From Hyphomicrobiaceae bacterium (GTDB taxonomy: Bacteria > Pseudomonadota > Alphaproteobacteria > Rhizobiales > Hyphomicrobiaceae): a DNA stretch of 64,000 bases. A program made the translations under genes and the position numbers. Positions 27,402 through 35,500 of this stretch are shown in pieces; the stretch's first letter is position 1; each line of letters begins with the position of its first letter. The stretch covers positions 17,269 through 81,268 of the forward strand of contig JANXWC010000080.1 in the NCBI GenBank assembly GCA_025351355.1. The letters are read 5' to 3'. The notes beneath the pieces are model-generated. The model saw only the letters and a program-made list of their open reading frames with translations, made no database searches and had not been told where the DNA came from.

Positions 27402-28394
27402 ATGGCCAAGCCAGCAGCCCCCACGAAGAAAGCCACTGCCGTCAATGCCCCCGCGATCCACAAGGGCCGCAGCCGCAAGGTGATGATCACTTGCGCGATC
27501 ACCGGCTCGATCCATACGCCCACCATGTCGCCGCACCTACCGATTACGGCCACCGAAATTGCGGATGCCGCCATTGGCGCCGCGGAGGCGGGCGCGGCAC
27601 TGGTACATCTGCACGCACGCGACGAAAAGACCGGCAAGCCGGTGCACACGCCGGAAGCCTTTCATCCCTTTTTGAAGGTGATCAAGCAGCGCACCGATGC
27701 CGTCCTCAACATCACGACGGGCGGCGCGCCAACCATGAGCATCGACGAGCGGCTCGAGCCTTGCGCGGTCCTGAAGCCCGAAGTGGCGTCGCTCAACATG
27801 GGCTCGATGAATTTCGGCCTCTATCCGATGCTGGAACGCTTCAAGGACTTCAAATTCGATTGGGAAAAACCTTATCTGGCCGGCTCCGACGATCGGATCT
27901 TCAAGAACACCTTCAAGGATATCGAGAACATCCTGACACGCTGCGCCGCCAACGATACCCGCTTCGAAATCGAGTGCTACGACATCGGCCATCTCTACAC
28001 GCTCAGGCACTTTGCCGATCGCGGACTGGTCAAACCTCCCTTTTTCATTCAATCCGTGTTCGGCTTGCTTGGCGGCATCGGTCCTCATCCCGAAGATGTG
28101 CAGCATATGCGTCGCACCGCCGACCGCTTGTTTGGCAAGGACTATTATTGGAGTGTGCTGGGTGCCGGCCGCAATCAATTACCGATCGCCGCCCAAGCCA
28201 TCGCGCTTGGCGGCAATGCGCGCGTCGGTCTGGAGGACAGCCTCTGGATCGGGCCGGGGCAACTGGCCGAGAGCAACGCGCAACAGGTCCGCGCCGTGCG
28301 CAAAATTATCGAAGGCCTGGGGCTCGAAGTCGCCACACCTGCGGACGCCCGCGAAATGCTGCAGCTGAAGGGCGGCGACAAAGTCAATTTTTAA
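27402..28394 (+). CDS. BKACE-family 3-keto-5-aminohexanoate cleavage-type enzyme (DUF849)
   Basis: 330 aa TIM-barrel, zinc-dependent. Motifs: MITCAITGSIHTPTMSPHLPIT, split at the loop, then GAALVHLHARDEKTG (His-x-His metal ligands), NITTGGAPTMSIDERL and FEIECYDIGHL, then LGGNARVGLEDSLW. The family condenses a beta-keto acid with acetyl-CoA to give acetoacetate and a CoA ester; substrates vary, so the beta-keto acid is unknown. ATG 27402 has AGGAA 6 bases upstream; a frame from 27291 is an extension only. Confidence 0.87.
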   Translation: MAKPAAPTKKATAVNAPAIHKGRSRKVMITCAITGSIHTPTMSPHLPITATEIADAAIGAAEAGAALVHLHARDEKTGKPVHTPEAFHPFLKVIKQRTDAVLNITTGGAPTMSIDERLEPCAVLKPEVASLNMGSMNFGLYPMLERFKDFKFDWEKPYLAGSDDRIFKNTFKDIENILTRCAANDTRFEIECYDIGHLYTLRHFADRGLVKPPFFIQSVFGLLGGIGPHPEDVQHMRRTADRLFGKDYYWSVLGAGRNQLPIAAQAIALGGNARVGLEDSLWIGPGQLAESNAQQVRAVRKIIEGLGLEVATPADAREMLQLKGGDKVNF

Positions 28395-28519
28395 ACCGAG
28401 ATCCCCGATCCGCCACAACATTCATAATTTGGTAACAATATTCGTGCAGAGTAGAAGCTTGAAGGGTCGCACCAAGGATCGACGCCGGCAATAGCTGGCA
28501 GTAGATCTACCGGGAGCGG

Positions 28520-28549
28520 CCCTTTATAGGTTTTCCCTTTATAGGTTTT
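28520..28549. repeat. Perfect 15-bp tandem duplication
   Basis: CCCTTTATAGGTTTT occurs twice in direct tandem (28520-28534, 28535-28549) in the 272-base gap between the BKACE gene and convergent ugpB. No gene is apparent there. Confidence 0.75.
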
Positions 28550-28666
28550 AGAGCGTCTCACGACGCACCGCTGCGCCGGGTCGAAAAGCGCCGATCAGCA
28601 AGATCGATGCGGCAATCGTTTGTTGCCCTAAACTGCAAAAATCGATTGTCCGCATCGCCTGACGAT

Positions 28667-29989
28667 TTACCGCGACACGCTTTTTTCGAACTGCCGCAGC
28701 ACGACGTTACCGCGTGTGACCGCATCGTCGAGCGCCTGCTTGGCCGACTTCTTGCCGTTGAGCGCCGATTCGATTTCTTCCGACCACATATCGCGCATCT
28801 GCACCATGTTGCCGAGCCGCAGCCCGCGTGAATTTTCCGTCGGCTCTTTGTTGGTCAACTCAAGCAACGGCGTTTCGAGATAGGGCGCGTCTTTGTAGAA
28901 GCCCGACTCCTTGACCTTGGCATAGGCAGCCTTGGTGATCGGCAGATAACCGGACTTGGTGTGCAGGCCTGCCTGGCGATCGGTGTCGGACAGGAATGTG
29001 AAGAACTTAGCGACGCCCTTATATTCATCAGCCTTTTTGCCGCCCATCACCCACAGCGATGCGCCGCCGATGATCGAGTTCTGCGGCGCACCGGCGACAT
29101 CCGGATAATAGGGCATCGGCGCGTTGCCGAATTCGAACTTGGCGTTGGCGCGCACGGCACTGAAAAACGCCGACGAGGTCATGAAAATCGGGCATTCGCC
29201 GGATGAAAAACGACCCTCACCGGTATTGGTGCGGCCGGAATAGTCGAAGGTCTTGTCCTTTTGCAGCTCCACCAGCATTTCGAGATGCTTGACGTGCAGG
29301 GGATCGTTGAACTTCAATTCGGTATCGAAACCGTCCATGCCATTGGCCTTGGTGGCGAGCGGCAGATTGTGCCAAGCAGACAACTGCTCGATGTTGAGCC
29401 AGGTGGTCCACGCGGTTGAGAAGCCGCAGTTGGCGTAACCGGCAGCCTTCAGTTTCTTGGCCGCGTCAAACACTTCCGGCCACGTCTTCGGTGGCGCATC
29501 GGGATTGAGGCCTGCCTTTTTGAAGGCGTCCTTGTTGTACCACATCACAGAACTGGAAGAATTAAAGGGGAATGACAGCATCTCGCCCTTCACTGTCGAA
29601 TAATAGCCGGTGATGGCCGACAGATAATTGCCGGGGTCGAACGTCTCACCAGCGTCCTTCATCATCGCCTGCACCGGCTTGATGGCGCCACCTGCCGACA
29701 TCATGGTGGCCGTGCCTACTTCAAACACTTGCAGGATGTGCGGAGCGCCACCAGCGCGGAACGCGGCGATGCCGGCGTTCATCGTATCGGCGTAGTTACC
29801 CTTGAAGGTGGGGACGACCTTGTAATCTTTCTGCGCCGCGTTGAAGTCTTCGGCCAGTTTGACGATGACGTCGTTGTTGGGTCCGGTCATCGCGTGCCAC
29901 CACTGGATTTCAGTTTGCGCTGACACCGGCGACATCCACGCGGCCAGCGTGGCTGCAGCAACCGCCGCAATTTTCATTACCTTGGACAT
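28667..29989 (-). CDS. ugpB: Glycerol-3-phosphate-type ABC binding protein UgpB
   Basis: 440 aa periplasmic receptor. Signal peptide ending in PVSAQ, then TEIQWWHAMTGPNNDVIVKLAEDFN split by the UgpB signature WWHAM, SFPFNSSSSVMWYNKDAFKKAG and GGASLWVM, all typical of UgpB, which binds sn-glycerol-3-phosphate and glycerophosphodiesters. The ATG at 29989 has a strong GGGAGGA site. No ugpA, ugpE or ugpC genes are adjacent, so this binding protein is an orphan in the window. Confidence 0.9.
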   Translation of the reverse strand: MSKVMKIAAVAAATLAAWMSPVSAQTEIQWWHAMTGPNNDVIVKLAEDFNAAQKDYKVVPTFKGNYADTMNAGIAAFRAGGAPHILQVFEVGTATMMSAGGAIKPVQAMMKDAGETFDPGNYLSAITGYYSTVKGEMLSFPFNSSSSVMWYNKDAFKKAGLNPDAPPKTWPEVFDAAKKLKAAGYANCGFSTAWTTWLNIEQLSAWHNLPLATKANGMDGFDTELKFNDPLHVKHLEMLVELQKDKTFDYSGRTNTGEGRFSSGECPIFMTSSAFFSAVRANAKFEFGNAPMPYYPDVAGAPQNSIIGGASLWVMGGKKADEYKGVAKFFTFLSDTDRQAGLHTKSGYLPITKAAYAKVKESGFYKDAPYLETPLLELTNKEPTENSRGLRLGNMVQMRDMWSEEIESALNGKKSAKQALDDAVTRGNVVLRQFEKSVSR

Positions 29990-30083
29990 TTTATCCTCCC
30001 GACGATGATGATGCGCTGTTGGTTCAGCGCTTGGAGTAGTAGTCGACTGTAACGACTTGGTGACAGTTGGCATGCAGCATGGC

Positions 30084-30180
30084 GGTTGGGTCAACCCCGG
30101 ACACTTGATTCCGGGAACGACCCAACAACTTGCATCGCAGGTCTTGGCTGTTGGGGCGCGCGAAAAGCTTGACCCAACCT
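30084..30180. repeat. Palindromic repeat, family 2, copy upstream of ugpB
   Basis: Inverted repeat GGTTGGGTCAA (30084-30094) / TTGACCCAACC (30169-30179), with inner CCCGGA...TCCGGG and GACCCAACA...TGTTGGGGC arms. Same plan as the rpsB-tsf copy. It lies between ugpB and the nitronate monooxygenase gene, both on the minus strand. Confidence 0.75.
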
Positions 30181-30197
30181 AACCATCGCTATCGGCA

Positions 30198-31172
30198 TCA
30201 CCCCACCAACTTCGCCTTGGCGGCCTTGTAGTCGTGCTCCAGCCGCGCGATCATATCAGCCACCGGCTCGATCTTGTGCACGGAACCGACGCCCTGGCCA
30301 GAACCCCAGATATCCTTCCAGGCCTTGGCCGGACGGTTCGATCCGAAGTTCATTTTCGACGGATCGCTCTCCGGCAGATTGTCGGGATCGAGGCCGGCGC
30401 GCACCACCGACGACTTCAAGTAGTTGCCGTGCACGCCGGTGAACAGGTTGGTGTAGATGATGCCATCGGCGGTACTCGCGACGATATCCGCCTTGTAGTC
30501 GGCGGTGGCATTGGCTTCCGTGGCGGCGATAAACATCGATCCGGCGTAGGCGAAATCGGCGCCAATCGCTTCGGCGGCCAGCACACCGCGCCCGGTGGCG
30601 ATCGCGCCGGACAGCGCCAGCGGGCCGTCGAAGAACGCGCGGATTTCAGGAATCAGCGCGAACGCCGACAAGCGACCGGCGTGGCCGCCCGCGCCAGAGC
30701 ACACGGCGACGAGCCCGCCCGCACCTTTCTCCAGCGCCTTCTCCGCAAACTTCACATTGATAATATCGTGCAACACCAGCGTGCCGACTTCACGGAACGC
30801 CTTGTAGACATCCTCGCGCGCACCGAGCGAGGTGATCGCCAGCGGCACCTTGTGCTTGATGCACATCTCCACGTCGTGATCGAGCCGGTCGTTGGATTTG
30901 TGCACGATCTGGTTGACCGCGAACGGCGCCGACGGACGCTCAGGATGCGCGCGATCATGCGCCGCCAATTCTTCCTTGATCTGGTGCAGCCACTCGTCGA
31001 GCTGTGCCGCCGGCCGCGCATTCAGCGCCGGAAACGCACCGACGATGCCGGCCTTGCATTGCGCGATCACCAGCGCGGGACCAGAGACGATGAACTGCGG
31101 CGCCCCGATCAGCGGAATGCGCATCTTGGCCCGGAGCTGGGCGGCGGTCATGGGAGTGGCAGAGGCGGTCAT
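30198..31172 (-). CDS. NAD(P)H-dependent flavin oxidoreductase / nitronate monooxygenase family
   Basis: 324 aa FMN TIM-barrel of the 2-nitropropane dioxygenase class. Motifs: RIPLIGAPQFIVSGPALVIAQCKAG, GIVGAFPALN, the flavin loop VCSGAGGHAG, and GSMFIAATEA with the C-terminal WGSGQGVGSV. Oxidises alkyl nitronates (for example propionate-3-nitronate) or related compounds; substrate not identifiable. ATG at 31172. Confidence 0.88.
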   Translation of the reverse strand: MTASATPMTAAQLRAKMRIPLIGAPQFIVSGPALVIAQCKAGIVGAFPALNARPAAQLDEWLHQIKEELAAHDRAHPERPSAPFAVNQIVHKSNDRLDHDVEMCIKHKVPLAITSLGAREDVYKAFREVGTLVLHDIINVKFAEKALEKGAGGLVAVCSGAGGHAGRLSAFALIPEIRAFFDGPLALSGAIATGRGVLAAEAIGADFAYAGSMFIAATEANATADYKADIVASTADGIIYTNLFTGVHGNYLKSSVVRAGLDPDNLPESDPSKMNFGSNRPAKAWKDIWGSGQGVGSVHKIEPVADMIARLEHDYKAAKAKLVG

Positions 31173-31221
31173 GGGTGCGGGTCTCGTGGGTGGGTTGGCA
31201 GAAAATCGGCAACGCGCTCCG

Positions 31222-31361
31222 TGTCATCCCAGGGCTTGTCCCTGGGACCCAGGGTTCAGCGAGCTCGGGGAGCGATGGGAACACCGCCGACGCAGCGAAT
31301 TGAACTTTACCCTCCGAGTATGCGGCACCCTGGGTCCCAGGCACAAGGCCCTGGGATGACA
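31222..31361. repeat. Palindromic repeat, family 3 (GTCATCCC type)
   Basis: Inverted repeat TGTCATCCCAGGGC (31222-31235) / GCCCTGGGATGACA (31348-31361); inner arms GACCCAGGGT and ACCCTGGGTC also pair. 140 bp between the nitronate monooxygenase start and the 3' end of the molybdopterin gene. Similar GTCATCCCGGG-type repeats are common between genes in Hyphomicrobiales. Confidence 0.8.
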
Positions 31362-31470
31362 GGGGTGGGGGTGGCGACTATTCCGTTCTTTCCGTCATTC
31401 ACGGGAGAAGAGAAGTGTTGCCCTTCTGCCTGTGCGGAGCAATTGCGGGAAGCGCAACGCCGGCAGGTGT

Positions 31471-33552
31471 TCACGCCGCCCTGATCCACACATGATTATC
31501 GTGGAACGGGGCGCCGCCGTAGGGGGCGCCTTGGACGGCTGACGTGAGCGTGTTGATGCCTTCGCCGTCGGTGAACTGGGCGTTGGGCGCGATGCCTTCG
31601 ACGATCACGACGCCGCGCTGCACGCCAGGAAAACTCTCCGCCCACAGCCCGATTTCGCCACGTTCGTTGCCCATGCGGATCGGCTGATCGTTAGCGAGGC
31701 CGAGCGCGACCATATCGTCCGGGTGCATCTTGGCGCGCGGCTTGCCTTCGCGTTTCAAGCTGCCGGGCGTCTCGTTGAACGACGAGTTGAGATAGCCCCG
31801 CGACGGGCTGGTGGCCATGCGGAACGGGTGCGCGGCATCGGCCTGTTCGTTGACGTCCCAGTGATCCGGCAAGGCCGGCATGGAGTGGCCCAGCCCCAGG
31901 TCCATGCGGCGGGACGAGGGCACCTTGTCCCAGTCGGGACGGAACTTGAACTTGCCATCGGGATAACCGAAGCCGTTGATGTAATGCGCCGTCGCGAAAT
32001 CCGGTTGGCAATCGATCCATTTGGTCTGTTCGAGCGCCTCCAATGTGCCCCAGCCGGAATTCTGCAAGGTCCAGTCGATGAGTTCGCGCGGGGTCATCTC
32101 GAAGCCCGGATGCTCCGCACCGACGCGTTTCGCCAGTGCCGCGATGACGTCGTGGTTCGACCAGCACTCGCCGGGTCCATCGACCAGTTTCGGACCGAGC
32201 AGAATGTGCTGATGGCCACCGCCCTGATAGACGTCGTCGTGCTCGGTGAACATGGTGGCGGGCAGCACGACGTCGGCGAGTTCCGCCGTAGCCGTCATGA
32301 ACTGCTCGTGTACGCACACAAACAAGTCGTCGCGCGCGAAGCCGGCTTTGACTTTGCGCTGCTCGGGCGCCACCTGCACCGGGTTGGTGTTCTGCAGTAT
32401 CATCGCGGTGACGGGTGGGCCCCCCTTGAGATCATGCGGATTGTTGGTCAGCACGTCGCCGATGCGGCTCATGTCGAACTGGCGGGTTTTCGGATCGACG
32501 CGGTCGCCGGCCTCGATCATGGATTTGTTCCAATGAAAGATGGCGCCGTTGTTGTGGAACGCGCCGCCACCTTCGTGCAACCACGCGCCGGTGACGGCTG
32601 CGATGCAGGCGGCGGCGTGCATGTTGGCGGAACCGTTGCGCTGGCGCGAGAAGCCGTAGCCGAGGCGGAAATAAGTGCGAGGTGTGGTGCCGACGAGTTT
32701 GGCGAATTCTTCGATCTCGGCGACGCGAAGGCCGGTGATCGCCGCTGCCCACTCCGGTGTCCTGGATTTGAGATGCGCTTCCAGGTCGCGCGGGCAGTCC
32801 GTATATTTGTCGAGATAGTCCCAGTTGGCGAGGCCGTCCCGAAACAGGATGTGCATCACGGCACACGACAGTGCGCCGTCGGTGCCGGGTTTCAGACACA
32901 GCGCCAGGTCGGCCTGCGCCATGGTGCCGTTCTGATAGATGTCGATGGCGACGATCTTGGCGCCGCGGTTCTTGCGCGCCTTGATCGCGTGCGTCATCAC
33001 GTTGACCTGCGTGTTGACCGCATTGGTGCCCCAGATCACCACGCAATCCGACAGCGCCATTTCGCGCGGATCGGGCCCGGCCAGTTTGCCCGTGCCGGCG
33101 ATATAACCGGTCCACGCCAAGGTCGTGCAGATGGTCTGATACTGCAGCGAATAGCCTTTCACGTTGCGCAACCGATTGATGCCGTCGCGCTGCACCAGAC
33201 CCATGGTGCCGGCGTAGAAATAGGGCCAGACGGATTCAGGGCCATGTGTGCGTTCGGCCTTGAGAAAAGCTTCGGCGGTGATGTCCAAAGCTGCATCCCA
33301 CGAAATGCGCTCGAAACGCTTGGAGCCCTTCGGCCCGACGCGGCGCAGCGGATGCAGCAGGCGATCGGGATGGTGCGCGCGCTCGGCGTAGCGGGCGACC
33401 TTGGCGCAGATGACCCCGTCGGTATAAGTATTGGCCTTGGCGCCGTGCACCCGACCGATGCGGTTATTGCCGGGCAATTCCACTTCCAGCGCACACGTCG
33501 ACGGACAATCATGCGGACAAACCGTGTAACCGCGCGGATTAAGTTGCTGCAT
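31471..33552 (-). CDS. Molybdopterin-dependent oxidoreductase (DMSO reductase / BisC-like family)
   Basis: 693 aa. N-terminal [4Fe-4S] binding set Cys-x3-Cys-x3-Cys (CPHDCPSTC) plus a fourth Cys (GVICAK), then RLLHPLRRVGPKGSKRFERISWDAALD and repeated MGD-binding parts (VVIWGTNAVNTQVN, LPATMFTEHDDVYQ, MHPDDMVALGLA). Member of the anaerobic-dehydrogenase-type Mo/W superfamily, without an obvious Tat signal, so probably cytoplasmic. Electron acceptor and substrate unknown; no partner subunit adjacent. The frame continues upstream to 33747, but ATG 33552 fits the family start. Confidence 0.88.
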   Translation of the reverse strand: MQQLNPRGYTVCPHDCPSTCALEVELPGNNRIGRVHGAKANTYTDGVICAKVARYAERAHHPDRLLHPLRRVGPKGSKRFERISWDAALDITAEAFLKAERTHGPESVWPYFYAGTMGLVQRDGINRLRNVKGYSLQYQTICTTLAWTGYIAGTGKLAGPDPREMALSDCVVIWGTNAVNTQVNVMTHAIKARKNRGAKIVAIDIYQNGTMAQADLALCLKPGTDGALSCAVMHILFRDGLANWDYLDKYTDCPRDLEAHLKSRTPEWAAAITGLRVAEIEEFAKLVGTTPRTYFRLGYGFSRQRNGSANMHAAACIAAVTGAWLHEGGGAFHNNGAIFHWNKSMIEAGDRVDPKTRQFDMSRIGDVLTNNPHDLKGGPPVTAMILQNTNPVQVAPEQRKVKAGFARDDLFVCVHEQFMTATAELADVVLPATMFTEHDDVYQGGGHQHILLGPKLVDGPGECWSNHDVIAALAKRVGAEHPGFEMTPRELIDWTLQNSGWGTLEALEQTKWIDCQPDFATAHYINGFGYPDGKFKFRPDWDKVPSSRRMDLGLGHSMPALPDHWDVNEQADAAHPFRMATSPSRGYLNSSFNETPGSLKREGKPRAKMHPDDMVALGLANDQPIRMGNERGEIGLWAESFPGVQRGVVIVEGIAPNAQFTDGEGINTLTSAVQGAPYGGAPFHDNHVWIRAA

Positions 33553-33646
33553 CAGGGCGCCCCGAGAGTGACTTACGGGGCAAGGTAGACGAGTTTCCCT
33601 CAACGCGCAAAAGCATGTCCCGGAACGGTAGTGTTCTTCCTTCCCT

Positions 33647-33844
33647 TTGAGGGGGGAGGGAAGCAGCGGCACGATTTTTTGTCTCCAAAAAATCGTTGGC
33701 CGTGCCGGGTGGGGGTGAGCTTTTGCCCGCAGCGTGCGGCAAGACACCCCTACCCCAAACGCCAGCGGCTTAGACCGGCCTTGCGTCTGTTGATGTCGTG
33801 CGTTGGCCGGCCTAAACCGACGGCGTTTGGCCCTCCCCCCTCAA
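33647..33844. repeat. Nested palindromic element, family 4
   Basis: Outer perfect 14-bp arms TTGAGGGGGGAGGG (33647-33660) / CCCTCCCCCCTCAA (33831-33844). Inside: CGATTTTTTG/CAAAAAATCG hairpin and a longer imperfect palindrome CCAAACGCC...GGCGTTTGG (33755-33830). 198 bp, fills most of the 376-base gap between the molybdopterin gene and the GNAT gene. No coding potential seen. Confidence 0.8.
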
Positions 33845-33928
33845 GCGGGAGAAAAAAAGTAAGTGCGGTTCGGTCTGGTTTCTACTGATAGATTGCCCCC
33901 GGGTGCAGTCACTTGGAACGCCTGACCT

Positions 33929-34381
33929 ATGATCTACGAACTTGTCGATGTTGCAGATCTTGAGGATTGGCAGGCCTACCACGCCATTCGCCGCGACGTG
34001 CTGTGGACGGCGCGCGGCCGGACCAGCTATGACAACAGCCATGCCGACGAATATTTACCAACGAACCATCCGTTGCTGTTGAAATGCGACGGCGTGCCGG
34101 TTGGCACGACGCGGCTGGACGTGCGCGGCGATGGCACGGGCGTGGTTCGGCTGGTGGCCATCCGCGCACAGGGGCAACGGCGGGGCCATGGCCGGGAGCT
34201 GAGCCGCAGGGTCGAGGCGCGGGCGCAACAATTCGGCCTGACCACGTTGTACGTGAACGCTGTCGAGACCGCCGTCGACTACTACCGCAAGACCGGCTGG
34301 GAGCCTTTCCCGTGGGACCCCGACGAATTGACCCGATCGTTTGCCCCCTGCATCCAGATGCGAAAACACCTGTCTACCTGA
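33929..34381 (+). CDS. GNAT-family N-acetyltransferase
   Basis: 150 aa. The acetyl-CoA motif A is clear: [25 protein letters not shown], around the Q-R-R-G-H-G pyrophosphate loop; motif B is [17 protein letters not shown]. It acetylates an unknown amine substrate. ATG 33929; gpmA follows after 113 bases in the same direction, not obviously related. Confidence 0.87.
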   Translation: MIYELVDVADLEDWQAYHAIRRDVLWTARGRTSYDNSHADEYLPTNHPLLLKCDGVPVGTTRLDVRGDGTGVVRLVAIRAQGQRRGHGRELSRRVEARAQQFGLTTLYVNAVETAVDYYRKTGWEPFPWDPDELTRSFAPCIQMRKHLST

Positions 34382-34494
34382 TTGCGATCGCTCGCGGCCA
34401 GATTGGCAACCATCTCCAAGTTGACCAATTGACAAGCCCCCTGCATCGCCGCGAAGACAGGGCCGAACTGAGACGCTTCCGAAAAGGCCCCTCT

Positions 34495-35115
34495 ATGACC
34501 AGCACTCTCGTCCTCGTGCGCCACGGCGAAAGCGAGTGGAACAAGCTCAATCTGTTCACCGGTTGGAAGGATCCAGGCTTGACCGAGAAGGGCGTGGCCG
34601 AGGCCAAGGCGGCGGGAAGCCGGCTGAAGGCACAAGGCCTCAAGTTCGATATCGCCTACACCAGCGTGCTCAGCCGCGCACAGACGACGCTCGATCTCAT
34701 CCTCGGCGAGATCGGCCAAACCGGTTTGAAGACGATCAAGGATCAGGCGCTCAACGAACGTGACTACGGCGAGCTGTCCGGCCTCAACAAGGACGACGCA
34801 CGCAAGAAGTGGGGCGCGGAACAGGTGCTCATCTGGCGCCGCTCGTATGACGTGCCGCCGCCCGGTGGCGAGAGCTTAAAAGATACAGCCGCGCGCGTGC
34901 TGCCCTATTTCGATGCCCACATCCGCCCGGAGTTGCATGCCGGGCGCACGGTGATCGTCGCCGCCCACGGCAACTCCCTGCGCGCGCTGATCATGCAGCT
35001 CGAGCACCTGACGCCGGACGAGATCCTGAAACGCGAATTGGCCACCGGTGTGCCGATTATCTATCGCCTCACCGACGACGGCTCAATCGCCAGCCGCAAG
35101 GATCTCGTGGCTTGA
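34495..35115 (+). CDS. gpmA: 2,3-bisphosphoglycerate-dependent phosphoglycerate mutase
   Basis: 206 aa, short alphaproteobacterial form of the glycolytic enzyme interconverting 3- and 2-phosphoglycerate. Phosphohistidine motif [10 protein letters not shown] (His10), [21 protein letters not shown], split at the loop, [14 protein letters not shown], and the second His in [14 protein letters not shown] 34495 is the conserved start. Downstream lies a group of palindromic repeats. Confidence 0.95.
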   Translation: MTSTLVLVRHGESEWNKLNLFTGWKDPGLTEKGVAEAKAAGSRLKAQGLKFDIAYTSVLSRAQTTLDLILGEIGQTGLKTIKDQALNERDYGELSGLNKDDARKKWGAEQVLIWRRSYDVPPPGGESLKDTAARVLPYFDAHIRPELHAGRTVIVAAHGNSLRALIMQLEHLTPDEILKRELATGVPIIYRLTDDGSIASRKDLVA

Positions 35116-35128
35116 TAGTGGTGGACTA

Positions 35129-35240
35129 ATACCAGCGGTCATTATTCTTGACCGATGGTATGCGCGCGCGGGGTTGGTGGGGCGGCCGCGCGCAAACAAT
35201 GAATCTGATACCGACGGTCATTCTTTTTGACCGTCGGTAT
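35129..35240. repeat. Paired-hairpin repeat, family 5
   Basis: Two near-identical hairpins in tandem: ATACCAGCGGTCA...TGACCGATGGTAT (35129-35161) and ATACCGACGGTCA...TGACCGTCGGTAT (35208-35240; perfect 13-bp arms). Between them GCGCGCGCGGGG and GGCCGCGCGC form a third stem. A BIME-like cluster just after gpmA, which could also act as its 3' end. Confidence 0.85.
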
Positions 35241-35276
35241 AAGACCGTCGACTGAAAATTTTGACCAGTTACAAAA

Positions 35277-35398
35277 CACCCCCTCATCCGGCCTCTGGCC
35301 ACCTTCTCCCCAGGGGGAGAAGGCAACACCACGGACGTCCGTGGGATTGGCCTCTCCCCTTGGGGAGAGGATGCCCGAAAGGTAGGTGTGGGGGTGGT
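35277..35398. repeat. REP-like element, CCCTCATCCGGC / TCTCCCC type
   Basis: Arms CACCCCCTCATCCGGCC...TTCTCCCCAGGGGGAGAAGG and GCCTCTCCCCTTGGGGAGAGG...GTGGGGGTGG give two strong hairpins, an ACGGACGTCCGT palindrome between them, and complementary outer ends. It sits next to the family 5 repeat in the 385-base gap (35116-35500) between gpmA and the next gene. No gene there. Confidence 0.75.
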
Positions 35399-35500
35399 GC
35401 CACAGGTCGCAATTTGCGCTCAGCGGTCTCAGCGGTATGACTTGTTGTATAGCTCCGGCGCAACCTAGCGCTGGCAGCCACATTCAGTGGTGTCTGCCGA

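Noticed and set aside
31723..33588. 621-codon open frame on the plus strand across the molybdopterin oxidoreductase
   Set aside because: It is antisense to a clear Mo enzyme; composition is what GC-rich codon bias gives on the opposite strand, with no domain.
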